Below, one piece after another: positions 1 to 7,977 of a DNA stretch of 21,843 bases. Position 1 is the first letter of the stretch; every line of letters starts with the position of its first letter. This stretch comes from an uncultured Bacilli bacterium. GTDB taxonomy: Bacteria; Bacillota_I; Bacilli_A; RF39; UBA660. The stretch covers positions 1-21,843 of the forward strand of contig CAKOLH010000015.1 of NCBI GenBank assembly GCA_934096105.1, given 5' to 3'. The translations under genes and the position numbers were made by a program. The notes beneath the pieces were generated by a model. It had not been told where the DNA came from, ran no database searches, and saw only the letters and a list, made by a program, of their open reading frames with translations.

Positions 1-1058
1 ATAAAACTTATTATAAATATTAATACTATTGTTAGATAAAGAATTATTTTTATATCATTAATAAAGTATCCTATTAAACACATTATACTTCTTATCATAC
101 AGAATATTATTTCTACGATTAATAGATATCCTTTAATATTAGTATCTTCTTTTATACTATATATATTTTCTGAGGATACTATTTCAAATATCTTTATACC
201 TAGTCCTTCAAATAAAGCTATAATTAATACTAAGTATTTATTACTTATATTTAGTTTTAATATTAATATGATACAAAATAATATATTTAAATATTTAAAA
301 TACTTTTTATCATCTACTTTTCTAACAAAGAAATAGATAAAGATACAGGAACTAATACCCATAATTATATTAAATATTCCTACATAACTAATAGTATTAT
401 TTATAAATAGATATAGATATAGTGGCTGAAGACTTAAGTTTATTACTTTGGCTTGTTCACATATAAAGAATAATAATTTATTTTTTTGTATTTTATCTAT
501 TTTTATTTTATTATTGTTTGTTTTATCTTCGTATTTAAATATTGGTATAATAGCTAATACTGAGATTATTATTACTATTATAGCTAGTATTAACTTTGAT
601 AGTTTAGCTTCTACATAAGTACCTATTACTGAGGATAGAACTATGGCTATATTGGTATATATTAATATACTACCTATTTCTTTTCTTTCGTGATTATTTA
701 TTGATTTTATAGCATAATAGTGTCTTATGGTATGATAGGTATAGGCTCCAAGTCCATAGATAATACTAAATATTATTAGATTAGTGAATGTCTTATCCAT
801 TATAGACATATAATAGAAACTACCGCTGAAGATAATACTGGATAGTATTAATATATACTTTGGTTTAATTATTTTAGTTAGATAGATTACTATAGTACTA
901 GTTATGGCTCCAGTTAAATATACTAATGAATAAAATAGTAGTATTTCTTTTAAAGAATATCCTATTTTATATAGTAGTACTGAAGAGAATACTTCTACTA
1001 TGTTTCTAGCTAAAGTAGATAGTAATATAAATATATTATATCTTTTTATATTAGACAT
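1..1058 (-). CDS. MFS-type membrane transporter, 3' end cut by window edge
   Basis: The minus-strand frame opening at 1058 stays open to the window edge, giving 352 codons with no stop, so the C-terminus is missing. The translation starts MSNIKRYNIFILLSTLARNI and is almost all hydrophobic helices. A loop after the first six helices carries charged residues (FKYEDKTNNNKIKIDK), as in the two-halved major facilitator fold of about 400 residues. The motif GAYTYHTIRHYYAI in the first half fits an MFS helix with an Arg. The ATG is preceded by GGTGAT four bases upstream, which decides the start. The gene diverges from the radical SAM gene with only 70 bases between start codons. The substrate cannot be told from sequence. 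Fold assignment is by overall pattern, so other polytopic families remain possible. Confidence 0.7.
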   Translation of the reverse strand, partial: MSNIKRYNIFILLSTLARNIVEVFSSVLLYKIGYSLKEILLFYSLVYLTGAITSTIVIYLTKIIKPKYILILSSIIFSGSFYYMSIMDKTFTNLIIFSIIYGLGAYTYHTIRHYYAIKSINNHERKEIGSILIYTNIAIVLSSVIGTYVEAKLSKLILAIIVIIISVLAIIPIFKYEDKTNNNKIKIDKIQKNKLLFFICEQAKVINLSLQPLYLYLFINNTISYVGIFNIIMGISSCIFIYFFVRKVDDKKYFKYLNILFCIILILKLNISNKYLVLIIALFEGLGIKIFEIVSSENIYSIKEDTNIKGYLLIVEIIFCMIRSIMCLIGYFINDIKIILYLTIVLIFIISF

Positions 1059-1072
1059 AGATATCACCATTA

Positions 1073-1106
1073 TTTATTATGTATTTTTTTTATTTTATGA
1101 TACAAT
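1073..1106. promoter_or_regulatory. overlapping divergent promoter region
   Basis: The 70 bases between the two divergent starts hold, on the plus strand, overlapping -10-like hexamers TATGAT (1096-1101) and TACAAT (1101-1106), with no good -35. On the minus strand a TTGTAT overlaps the same bases, with CATAAT 18 bases on. Any promoters for the two genes must overlap here, but the exact boxes are weakly supported in such AT-rich DNA. Confidence 0.3.
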
Positions 1107-1128
1107 ATATCTTGAGGTGACTAATATT

Positions 1129-2058
1129 ATGTTTAAATATACGTTAGATAATAAGAGATATCATACTTTGAATTATTATCTTAAAAATAGATTTAATTCT
1201 AAAGTATTTAAAGTTAGTTTAAATGCTGGTTTTACTTGTCCTAATATTGATGGTACTAAGGGTTATGGTGGTTGTATATATTGTTCTAAGAGTGGTTCTG
1301 GGGAACATGGAGGTAATCCTAATAAAGATTTGACTACTCAGTTTTATGAAGTTAAAGATGTTATAGAAAAGAAATGGCCTAATAGTAGGTATATTGCTTA
1401 TTTTCAGGCTAGAACTAATACTTATGCTCCTCTTGAAGTATTAAAGTCTAAGTATGAAGAAGTATTAAAAATAGATAATGTTATTGGATTATTTATTGCT
1501 ACTAGATGTGATGCTATTACTGATGATACTTTAGATTACTTAGAAGAACTTAATAAAAGAACTTATCTTACTATTGAACTTGGTTTACAAACTATACATG
1601 AAAAGACCTCTAAACTAATTAATAGAGGTCATACACTTGAAGAATTTGATTGTATGGTTAAGAAATTAAGAGATAGAAATATTGATGTTGTTGTTCATAT
1701 TATTAATGGTTTACCTTATGAAACTGAAGATATGATGTTAGATACTGTTAAACATTTAAATACTTTGGATATACAAGGTATTAAAATACATATGTTAAAC
1801 ATTGTTAAGGATACCCCTTTAGAAACTTTATATAATAAGGAACATTTTCATATATTATCTAAAGAAGAATATATAGATATTGTTATTAAACAGTTAGAAT
1901 TATTAGATCCTAAGATAGTAATTCACAGAATTACATCTGATCCCGATGTATCTACTTTAGTAGAACCTACTTGGTTAATTAAGAAGTTTTGTTTACTTAA
2001 TGATATTGATAAAGAAATGGTAAGAAGAGATACTTACCAAGGTAAGTATTATATATAA
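1129..2058 (+). CDS. yhcC: radical SAM protein, YhcC/YtqA type (TIGR01212-like)
   Basis: A 309-aa cytoplasmic protein of the radical SAM superfamily, which uses a [4Fe-4S] cluster and S-adenosylmethionine to make a 5'-deoxyadenosyl radical. The cluster motif has the spacing typical of the YhcC group: Cys37, then 11 residues, Cys49 and Cys52 (CPNIDGTKGYGGCIYC), longer than the usual CxxxCxxC. Residues around EHGG and the later GLQT and GLPYET segments also fit the family. Its substrate is not firmly established. The frame could be extended upstream to 1000, but the ATG at 1129 has the Shine-Dalgarno TTGAGGTGA eight bases before it. The longer start would also overlap the divergent transporter. 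It is monocistronic and ends just before a strong hairpin terminator. Confidence 0.9.
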   Translation: MFKYTLDNKRYHTLNYYLKNRFNSKVFKVSLNAGFTCPNIDGTKGYGGCIYCSKSGSGEHGGNPNKDLTTQFYEVKDVIEKKWPNSRYIAYFQARTNTYAPLEVLKSKYEEVLKIDNVIGLFIATRCDAITDDTLDYLEELNKRTYLTIELGLQTIHEKTSKLINRGHTLEEFDCMVKKLRDRNIDVVVHIINGLPYETEDMMLDTVKHLNTLDIQGIKIHMLNIVKDTPLETLYNKEHFHILSKEEYIDIVIKQLELLDPKIVIHRITSDPDVSTLVEPTWLIKKFCLLNDIDKEMVRRDTYQGKYYI

Positions 2059-2062
2059 TATT

Positions 2063-2097
2063 AAAACTGATAAAAATTATTTATCAGTTTTATTTTA
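2063..2097. terminator. bidirectional intrinsic terminator
   Basis: A perfect 12-bp inverted repeat (AAAACTGATAAA at 2063-2074, TTTATCAGTTTT at 2080-2091) with a 5-base loop and a T-rich run after it (TTTTATTTTAT). It sits five bases after the radical SAM stop. On the minus strand the stem is also followed by TTTTAATATT, so it could also stop transcripts coming from the surface-protein operon. Confidence 0.85.
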
Positions 2098-2102
2098 TGC
2101 TT

Positions 2103-2200
2103 CACTATAAGCCTTACTATGTAAGTCTTATTAGTGTTTAATTAAGCCAAGTAAACTTGTCTTAATTAAATGTATCCAAGATACCTATTATATATAAGCA
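2103..2200. repeat. tandem imperfect-hairpin element, copy 1 (AGCC...GTCT core)
   Basis: Two abutting hairpins, then a small one, then a 16-nt flank. Hairpin 1 is 2103-2136 (14 pairs, one bulged T, C2112/T2126 mismatch). Hairpin 2 is 2137-2170 (about 15 pairs, C2147/T2160 mismatch). Hairpin 3 is 2172-2184 (GTATC/GATAC). The flank CTATTATATATAAGCA is at 2185-2200. Both large hairpins keep AGCC on the left arm and GTCT on the right. The copy at 18649-18733 has the same plan with different stem bases and the identical 16-nt flank. Orientation and function are unknown. It lies between convergent genes, so on the minus strand it would be in the 3' untranslated region of the surface-protein operon. 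Confidence 0.8.
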
Positions 2201-2219
2201 TGGAATATAAGAGTTAGTA

Positions 2220-4097
2220 TTATGCAGATAATTTGTATGGATCTGTCTTTGAACCAGAACCGCTACTAAGTAGTATATTTGAATTTAAATAAAGTGTTGG
2301 TGCCACTGAGTACGATTCATAAATGAATTGAAAATTCGATTCTACCGCTTTGCCATCGGATGCAACAAGAATGCCATAGACATTTTCTTTATCTCTTGTG
2401 CCAAGTGTCCAGCCATATGTTGATGGAGCAATAATAGACTTTAGCCAATTGTTGGATAAACATGCTGTGTCATTGTAACTGTTTAACATAGATGTGCATA
2501 AGCTATTCTTTCCATCACCAAATGAAGCAGCATATCCATAATCACTTGGATAAATTATAGCTATGTTTCCTGTCCAAGTATTGTTGTCGTATCTTTCATA
2601 TTTATATGCAAAATTTGAATATTTTAGTAAAATTACACTATTTTCACTTAAATACCAAATTGATGATGCAATCATTTTTCTTGTTGTATCATTTTTTAAG
2701 CCTGTACTTGTGAATGTATAACTATCCTTTCCTGAATAATTAATACTATTATAGTAATAATAATTTAGTATTTTTCTTAAAGATGAATTGGCATAATCAT
2801 TTTGACCTGAACCAGTTGGTCCAGGTGCTAGCAATGTTACTTTAGGCTTATAATTGTTGTATTCCATTGTAGCTGCAGAAGTCTTTACATTTTCTGATGA
2901 CAACGATTTTAAATATGTATCTTCTTCATCATTGTCAAATGCTATTGAATCTAATGCTTCGTTTCTTATTATTTTTACTTTACCATCAAAGACTCCTATT
3001 ATTCGCCATAACTCACAATTAGTGCTTGGATATGTTGTACAATTGTAATATACATAGTTGTTGGGATTTGCGCCATAGTATCTTATATTACCGCCATCTA
3101 TACTTGTTTTTGTATCTCCTAATCTATCATTCATTAACGATACAGCTGGGGCTATGTTATAGTTTATGCTATTATTTGTGGCAGTTGCTTTTGTAGCATT
3201 AGTATATAAATCGGTTATATATGTTGCAATTGTTACAGGATCTTTAACTGTAATCGTACCTGATGTAAGACCATCAGTTGATACTACTTTAAGAGTATGC
3301 TCGCCTTTTGATAATGTTTTAAGATATGATTCTTTAAATGTTACTATTGTTGATCCTTCAGTTAATGTATAGTTAGAGCTTGCTACGACTGTATCGTCTA
3401 CTCTTACCTCTCTAAATTTACTTAGAGGAGCTGTAGACCTAACTGCTTTTGTTCCTGAACCTGTATAAGTTGATGTGTATGTTGTACCATCACCATTTGT
3501 TAACTGATATGTATCTGTTGGTACTATCTTAATACTTGTACCTGTTATATTACAATTTAAATCAAAGTTATATGGTTGATTAGTCATATCCAATGGATTA
3601 TTACCTATAGTACCATCTATCCATAGATATAATATAAAGGTATATTCTTTATTATAATCTAATGTCTCTTTATCTGTACTTAGTGTTATTGAAGTACCAT
3701 TTGATACATTTTCAAAATTACCTGTACCATAAGATACTCCTGTTGTGTCATTTACTAATTCATATTTAAATGATTTATGTTTTAATCCTGAAGTAGTAAG
3801 TGTTGTTTCATTTATACTATTTACTACTAAATTCCAAGTAACAAAAGCATTTGTAGCCATTTGCTGTTTAGTAGTTACTTTTAATATTCTTCCTTTTTCT
3901 CTTGTGGATGTTGGATATAATAATTTATTGTTGTCTGATAGTTTATCACACGAACCAGTACCACCTGCAACTGTTACATCTACTAACTGATCTTTATTTT
4001 CTACAGAGCTGCTCCAACCAAAGTATGCCATTGTTGATCCTACTAGAATAAACATAACTATTGCAATAATTAATAAAATAATATTCTTTTTTTTCAT
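2220..4097 (-). CDS. secreted surface protein with SipW-type signal peptide
   Basis: A 625-aa exported protein. The N-terminus (MKKKNIILLIIAIVMF, then GSTMAYFGW) matches the SipW-dependent signal-peptide pattern: Lys-rich start, hydrophobic core and G-[ST]-x-AYF, as in TasA/CalY-like proteins. Residues about 40-190 form a beta-rich Thr/Asn domain. Residues about 195-290 look like an Ig-like/X2-type module (TLTEGSTIVTF, LSKGEHTLKVV). Residues about 300-625 carry a domain common in gut Firmicutes surface proteins, with NYVYYNC, CELWRIIGVFDGKVKIIR and the ending SGSGSKTDPYKL. No LPXTG motif or C-terminal membrane anchor is present. Its start lies 18 bases after rseP, behind AGAGGGGTG, so it is in the parE-cdsA-rseP operon. 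No SipW-like peptidase is visible here. The C-terminal half is visibly less AT-rich than the N-terminal half. Confidence 0.75.
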   Translation of the reverse strand: MKKKNIILLIIAIVMFILVGSTMAYFGWSSSVENKDQLVDVTVAGGTGSCDKLSDNNKLLYPTSTREKGRILKVTTKQQMATNAFVTWNLVVNSINETTLTTSGLKHKSFKYELVNDTTGVSYGTGNFENVSNGTSITLSTDKETLDYNKEYTFILYLWIDGTIGNNPLDMTNQPYNFDLNCNITGTSIKIVPTDTYQLTNGDGTTYTSTYTGSGTKAVRSTAPLSKFREVRVDDTVVASSNYTLTEGSTIVTFKESYLKTLSKGEHTLKVVSTDGLTSGTITVKDPVTIATYITDLYTNATKATATNNSINYNIAPAVSLMNDRLGDTKTSIDGGNIRYYGANPNNYVYYNCTTYPSTNCELWRIIGVFDGKVKIIRNEALDSIAFDNDEEDTYLKSLSSENVKTSAATMEYNNYKPKVTLLAPGPTGSGQNDYANSSLRKILNYYYYNSINYSGKDSYTFTSTGLKNDTTRKMIASSIWYLSENSVILLKYSNFAYKYERYDNNTWTGNIAIIYPSDYGYAASFGDGKNSLCTSMLNSYNDTACLSNNWLKSIIAPSTYGWTLGTRDKENVYGILVASDGKAVESNFQFIYESYSVAPTLYLNSNILLSSGSGSKTDPYKLSA

Positions 4098-4115
4098 TTA
4101 GAGCACCCCTCTTTC

Positions 4116-5165
4116 TTAGAATAGTTTTATTACATCACTTATTGTTACAAATACCATTAATAACATTAATAGTATAAAACCTATACTGTTTATCATTCCT
4201 TCTGTTTTTGCTTTAATTGGTTTTCTTCTTATTTTTTCTATTATTAAGAATAATACTCTTCCTCCATCAAAGGCTGGGAATGGTATTAGGTTTATTACTC
4301 CAACATTCATAGATAGATATGCTACTAGACTTAAGATACTTTCAAAACCTTTCTTAGACTGACTATCTACTACTGAATATATTCCTACTGGTCCTGATAA
4401 ATCTTTAACTGAGAATTTTCCTGTTACTAATTCTTTTAATGTAGTAATCATCAATTTATATAGACTAGCAGTCGTTTCTACTGCATGTTTAAGCGAAACG
4501 CCTAATCCTCTTCTTACTGTGGTATCTAGTCCTATTCCTACTACATAACTTACATTTCCTTCTTTATCTTCTACTTTATTTGGTACTAAGACTACTTCTC
4601 TTTTTGTACCTGATTTATCTTTCAATACTATATTTAATTGTTCTCCTTTAGATGTTTGAATATATAATTGTACTTCACTCCAACTAGATACTCTTTGTTT
4701 GTTTATTGATACTATAGTATCTCCTTCTTTAATACCAGCAGTATAAGCAGGATATCCTTCACTTACATTAGCTACTACTGGTTTAGTAGAAATACTTCCA
4801 TATATTAATGCTGATACAAATAGTATTACAAAGGCAAATAGGAAGTTAAATGTTGCACCAGCAATCATTATTATTAATCTTTGCCATACTGGTTTAGAAT
4901 ATAGCATTCTTTTTTTATCTATCTTTGTATTATCATCAGCATCTTCACCCGCTAGTGATACAAAACCACCTATTGGTATAGCCCTAATACAATATTCTGT
5001 TTCTCCACCTTTCTTTTTGAAATGGAATATTTTAGGTCCCATACCTATTGAAAATTCATAGACATATACTCCAAATAATTTAGAAAATATAAAATGTCCG
5101 AATTCATGTACTAATACTATAGCACCAAGTATTAATACGAAATATAATAAACTTAATAAATTCAT
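4116..5165 (-). CDS. rseP: RseP/site-2 family intramembrane metalloprotease
   Basis: A 349-aa zinc protease of the inner-membrane RseP (RasP/YluC) family, which cuts transmembrane segments of anti-sigma factors and leftover signal peptides. The zinc motif HEFGH is at residues 20-24 in the first helix, and the third ligand is in NLIPFPAFDGG (Asp300), a variant of the family LDG motif. A single PDZ domain covers about residues 125-200. Membrane segments lie near 1-25, 97-120, 280-300 and 325-345. The length is typical of Gram-positive members. ATG with AAGGAGG, 16 bases after cdsA; cdsA-rseP adjacency is common in bacteria, although dxr and proS, often nearby, are absent here. Confidence 0.95.
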   Translation of the reverse strand: MNLLSLLYFVLILGAIVLVHEFGHFIFSKLFGVYVYEFSIGMGPKIFHFKKKGGETEYCIRAIPIGGFVSLAGEDADDNTKIDKKRMLYSKPVWQRLIIMIAGATFNFLFAFVILFVSALIYGSISTKPVVANVSEGYPAYTAGIKEGDTIVSINKQRVSSWSEVQLYIQTSKGEQLNIVLKDKSGTKREVVLVPNKVEDKEGNVSYVVGIGLDTTVRRGLGVSLKHAVETTASLYKLMITTLKELVTGKFSVKDLSGPVGIYSVVDSQSKKGFESILSLVAYLSMNVGVINLIPFPAFDGGRVLFLIIEKIRRKPIKAKTEGMINSIGFILLMLLMVFVTISDVIKLF

Positions 5166-5181
5166 AATATCCTCCTTCTTA

Positions 5182-5961
5182 CTATAAAATACTAAGTAAT
5201 AAACTCATACCTAATGATACAAATATAACACTATCAAATCTATCTAATATACCACCATGTCCAGGTATTATATTTGAATAATCTTTTTTATCATAATATC
5301 TCTTTATGGCACTAAATACTAAATCTCCCATTTCACTTAAGATAGTAAGTATTAATGACATAAATATTATTTTTAGTACTGATATACTACCTATTAATGA
5401 TAAATAAAACATACTACCTATAAATGTTCCTACTAGTACTCCTATAATACATCCTTCTATTGTTTTTTTAGGAGATATACTAGTAAATCTATGTTTTCCT
5501 ATTAAATTGCCTCCAATAAAAGCATATGTATCGGTAATAAATGATATTATAAATATATAAATACATTTATATATATTAACTTCTCTCATAGTACTAATAT
5601 TATTAAAAGCAAGTCCTAGTAACAATATTATACCTATAAAATACATACTATCATTGATATTATATTTATCTTTATCGTTATAAAATATTACTGGTAATAT
5701 TAATGATAATAGGGTTAATATTATCATACTGGTAATATTTAATTTATATACTATACCATTTAACATAAATATTCCAAGTAATATATAAGATATTATTTTT
5801 ATTACTGGTATATTTTTCTTTTTGTATTTGATATCTATTAGTTCTTTTAAACCTAGTATAGAGGTAATTGTCATAACTATTCTAAATACTGTATTTCCTA
5901 ATAGGAATGCTAGTAGTAGAATACCTACTACTAAGGCTCCTCCAAGTAATCTTTTCTTCAT
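5182..5961 (-). CDS. cdsA: phosphatidate cytidylyltransferase
   Basis: A 259-aa integral membrane enzyme that makes CDP-diacylglycerol from phosphatidic acid and CTP, the branch point for phosphatidylglycerol and cardiolipin. About seven or eight hydrophobic helices precede the C-terminal CdsA signature at about residues 217-243 (SAIKRYYDKKDYSN, then IIPGHGGILDRFD), including the metal-binding Asp of LDRFD. The length is normal. The ATG at 5961 has GGGAGG four bases upstream, right after the parE stop, so translation is probably coupled to parE. Confidence 0.95.
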   Translation of the reverse strand: MKKRLLGGALVVGILLLAFLLGNTVFRIVMTITSILGLKELIDIKYKKKNIPVIKIISYILLGIFMLNGIVYKLNITSMIILTLLSLILPVIFYNDKDKYNINDSMYFIGIILLLGLAFNNISTMREVNIYKCIYIFIISFITDTYAFIGGNLIGKHRFTSISPKKTIEGCIIGVLVGTFIGSMFYLSLIGSISVLKIIFMSLILTILSEMGDLVFSAIKRYYDKKDYSNIIPGHGGILDRFDSVIFVSLGMSLLLSIL

Positions 5962-5970
5962 AATGCCTCC

Positions 5971-7875
5971 CTATGCTATTTTATAGTCATCTTCAAGAGA
6001 GAATATAACATTTTCTTCAATCCAATTTTTTCTTGGTTCTACGGCATCTCCCATAAGTACTGATACTCTTTTTTCAGCAAGAGCTGCATCTGTTATATTT
6101 ACTTTAATTAACTTTCTTTCTTTTGGGTCCATAGTAGTTTCCCATAACTGGTTAGCATTCATTTCACCAAGTCCTTTGTATCTTTGTACTTTATAGTTTG
6201 TCTTTCCTTTTGTTTCTTCTCTTAATTCTTCATTAGACCAAGCATATACATGTTTACTACCACTAGTTACTTTATATAGTGGTGGCATTGCTATAAATAG
6301 ATGTCCTTCTTCAATAAGTGGTTTCATATATCTATAGAAGAATGTTAATAATAGACATTGAATATGTGCTCCATCATCATCAGCATCGGTCATTATTATT
6401 ACTTTACCATAATTTATATCTTTTACATTGAAGTCACTACCTACTCCTGCTCCTATTGTATAAATTAGAGTATTTATTTCTTCGTTTTTGAATATTTCTT
6501 CCATTCTTGTTTTTTCGGTATTTAATACTTTACCACGAAGTGGAAGGATAGCCTGTACTTTTCTATCTCTACCTTGTTTAGCAGAACCACCCGCTGAATC
6601 TCCCTCGACTATAAATAGTTCTTTTTCTAAGGCTTTTTTACTTTGAGCAGGAGTTAACTTTCCTGATAATAATCTTTCAGTTTTTTTACTATCTTTTCCT
6701 TTTCTTGTTTCTTCTCTTGCTTTTCTAGCAGCCTCTCTAGCTTCTTTTCCTTTTACAGCCTTACCTACTATTTTAGTAGCTACCATTTTATTTTCTTCAA
6801 GGAAGAACTTTAATTTTTCGGTAACTATTGCTTCAACTACTGTTCTAGCAGCAGGTGTACCTAGTTTCGATTTGGTCTGTCCTTCAAACTGAAGTATATC
6901 TTCAGGTATTTGTACGGATATAACTGCTGTTAAGCCTTCTCTTACATCAGATCCATCAAAACTTTTATCTTTCTTTAAGTAATTATTTGCTCTAGCATAG
7001 TCATTAAGTACTTTTGTAATAGCGGTTTTGAAACCAACCTCATGACTACCACCATCACTAGTTTTTACATCATTAACAAATGATACAATATTTTCTGAAT
7101 AGCTATCAGTATATTGCATAGCTACTGATACATTAATTTTATCTTTTGAACTGGTAAAACATAATGGTTTATGTAATACTTCTTTTCCTTCATTTAAATA
7201 TTCGCAAAAGGCTTCTAATCCACTTTCATAATGGTATTTTTCGCTTCTTCCTTCTATTTCATCTACTACTTCAATAGTAAGTCCACTTATTAAGAAAGCA
7301 CTTTCTTGCATTCTTTCACATATAGTAGAAAAACTAAATGTTGTAACTGGAAATATTGCTGGATCAGGTTTAAATTTAACTGTTGTTCCAGTTCTATTTG
7401 TAGTTCCTACTTTTTTTAATGGCACTACTACTTTTCCACCATTTTCAAACTTTATATAGTATTCTCCACCATCACGACGAGTTACTACTTCCATAACTGA
7501 ACTTAAAGCATTAACTACTGAGCCACCTACTCCGTGTAATCCTCCAGATACTTTGTATCCACCTTCACTAAATTTACCACCAGCATGAAGTACTGTATAT
7601 ATTACCTCAGGTGTTGATTTGCCAGATGAATGCATACCTACTGGTAAGCCTCTACCTTTATCGGTTACGCTTACTGCTCCATCTTTATGTAAAACTATCT
7701 TTAAATGATTACCATAACCATTTAATGCTTCATCAATAGAATTATCTACTATTTCCCATACTAGATGATGTAAGCCTCTTTTATCAGTAGAACCAATATA
7801 CATACCTGGTCTTTTTCTTACTGCTTCTAATCCTTCTAGTATTTTAATTGAACTCTCATCATATTTTGCTGCCAT
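5971..7875 (-). CDS. parE: DNA topoisomerase IV subunit B
   Basis: ATPase subunit of a type IIA topoisomerase. An N-terminal GHKL ATPase is seen in EIVDNSIDEAL and GGLHGVGGSVVNAL. A transducer domain follows, with the QTKSKLGT loop. A TOPRIM domain has EGDSAGGSAKQGRD and MTDADDDGAHI. The tail has RYKGLGEMNANQLWETTM and VEPRKNWIEENVIF. The ending and overall likeness fit Gram-positive ParE better than GyrB, though the two are close paralogues and no parC or gyrA is beside it. The frame extends to a GTG at 7884, but the ATG at 7875 has AAAGAG at good spacing, giving 634 aa. It leads an operon with cdsA, rseP and a surface protein, under a consensus promoter. Confidence 0.87.
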   Translation of the reverse strand: MAAKYDESSIKILEGLEAVRKRPGMYIGSTDKRGLHHLVWEIVDNSIDEALNGYGNHLKIVLHKDGAVSVTDKGRGLPVGMHSSGKSTPEVIYTVLHAGGKFSEGGYKVSGGLHGVGGSVVNALSSVMEVVTRRDGGEYYIKFENGGKVVVPLKKVGTTNRTGTTVKFKPDPAIFPVTTFSFSTICERMQESAFLISGLTIEVVDEIEGRSEKYHYESGLEAFCEYLNEGKEVLHKPLCFTSSKDKINVSVAMQYTDSYSENIVSFVNDVKTSDGGSHEVGFKTAITKVLNDYARANNYLKKDKSFDGSDVREGLTAVISVQIPEDILQFEGQTKSKLGTPAARTVVEAIVTEKLKFFLEENKMVATKIVGKAVKGKEAREAARKAREETRKGKDSKKTERLLSGKLTPAQSKKALEKELFIVEGDSAGGSAKQGRDRKVQAILPLRGKVLNTEKTRMEEIFKNEEINTLIYTIGAGVGSDFNVKDINYGKVIIMTDADDDGAHIQCLLLTFFYRYMKPLIEEGHLFIAMPPLYKVTSGSKHVYAWSNEELREETKGKTNYKVQRYKGLGEMNANQLWETTMDPKERKLIKVNITDAALAEKRVSVLMGDAVEPRKNWIEENVIFSLEDDYKIA

Positions 7876-7907
7876 AACTATCACTCTTTCTATTAATTTC
7901 CATAATA

Positions 7908-7936
7908 ATTATACAATAAAATAAAAAGAAGAGCAA
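7908..7936 (-). promoter_or_regulatory. sigma-A-type promoter for the parE operon
   Basis: On the minus strand: -35 TTGCTC (7931-7936), a 17-base spacer, and -10 TATAAT (7908-7913). It lies about 35 bases before the parE ATG, with nothing else between, so it is the likely start of the parE-cdsA-rseP-surface protein transcript. Confidence 0.8.
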
Positions 7937-7946
7937 GATTCTTGTC

Positions 7947-7976
7947 GTTATTTTTACAAAGAAAAAAGAAAATAAC
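7947..7976 (-). terminator. weak hairpin after the surface operon, possible terminator
   Basis: An 8-bp AT-rich inverted repeat (GTTATTTT at 7947-7954, AAAATAAC at 7969-7976) with a 14-base loop, directly after the stop of the five-TM gene. On the minus strand it lacks a clear T run after the stem, so termination here is doubtful. Read-through into parE is possible. Confidence 0.3.
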
Positions 7977-7977
7977 T

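Noticed and set aside
1000..1128. Longer N-terminus for the radical SAM protein
   Set aside because: The extra 43 residues are hydrophobic and unlike the family, overlap the divergent transporter, and the ATG at 1129 has the strong ribosome site.
2103..2200. Hairpin elements as plain transcription terminators or a known riboswitch
   Set aside because: No T run follows the AGCC/GTCT hairpins, they are paired, one lies upstream of a promoter, and no known riboswitch consensus is seen.
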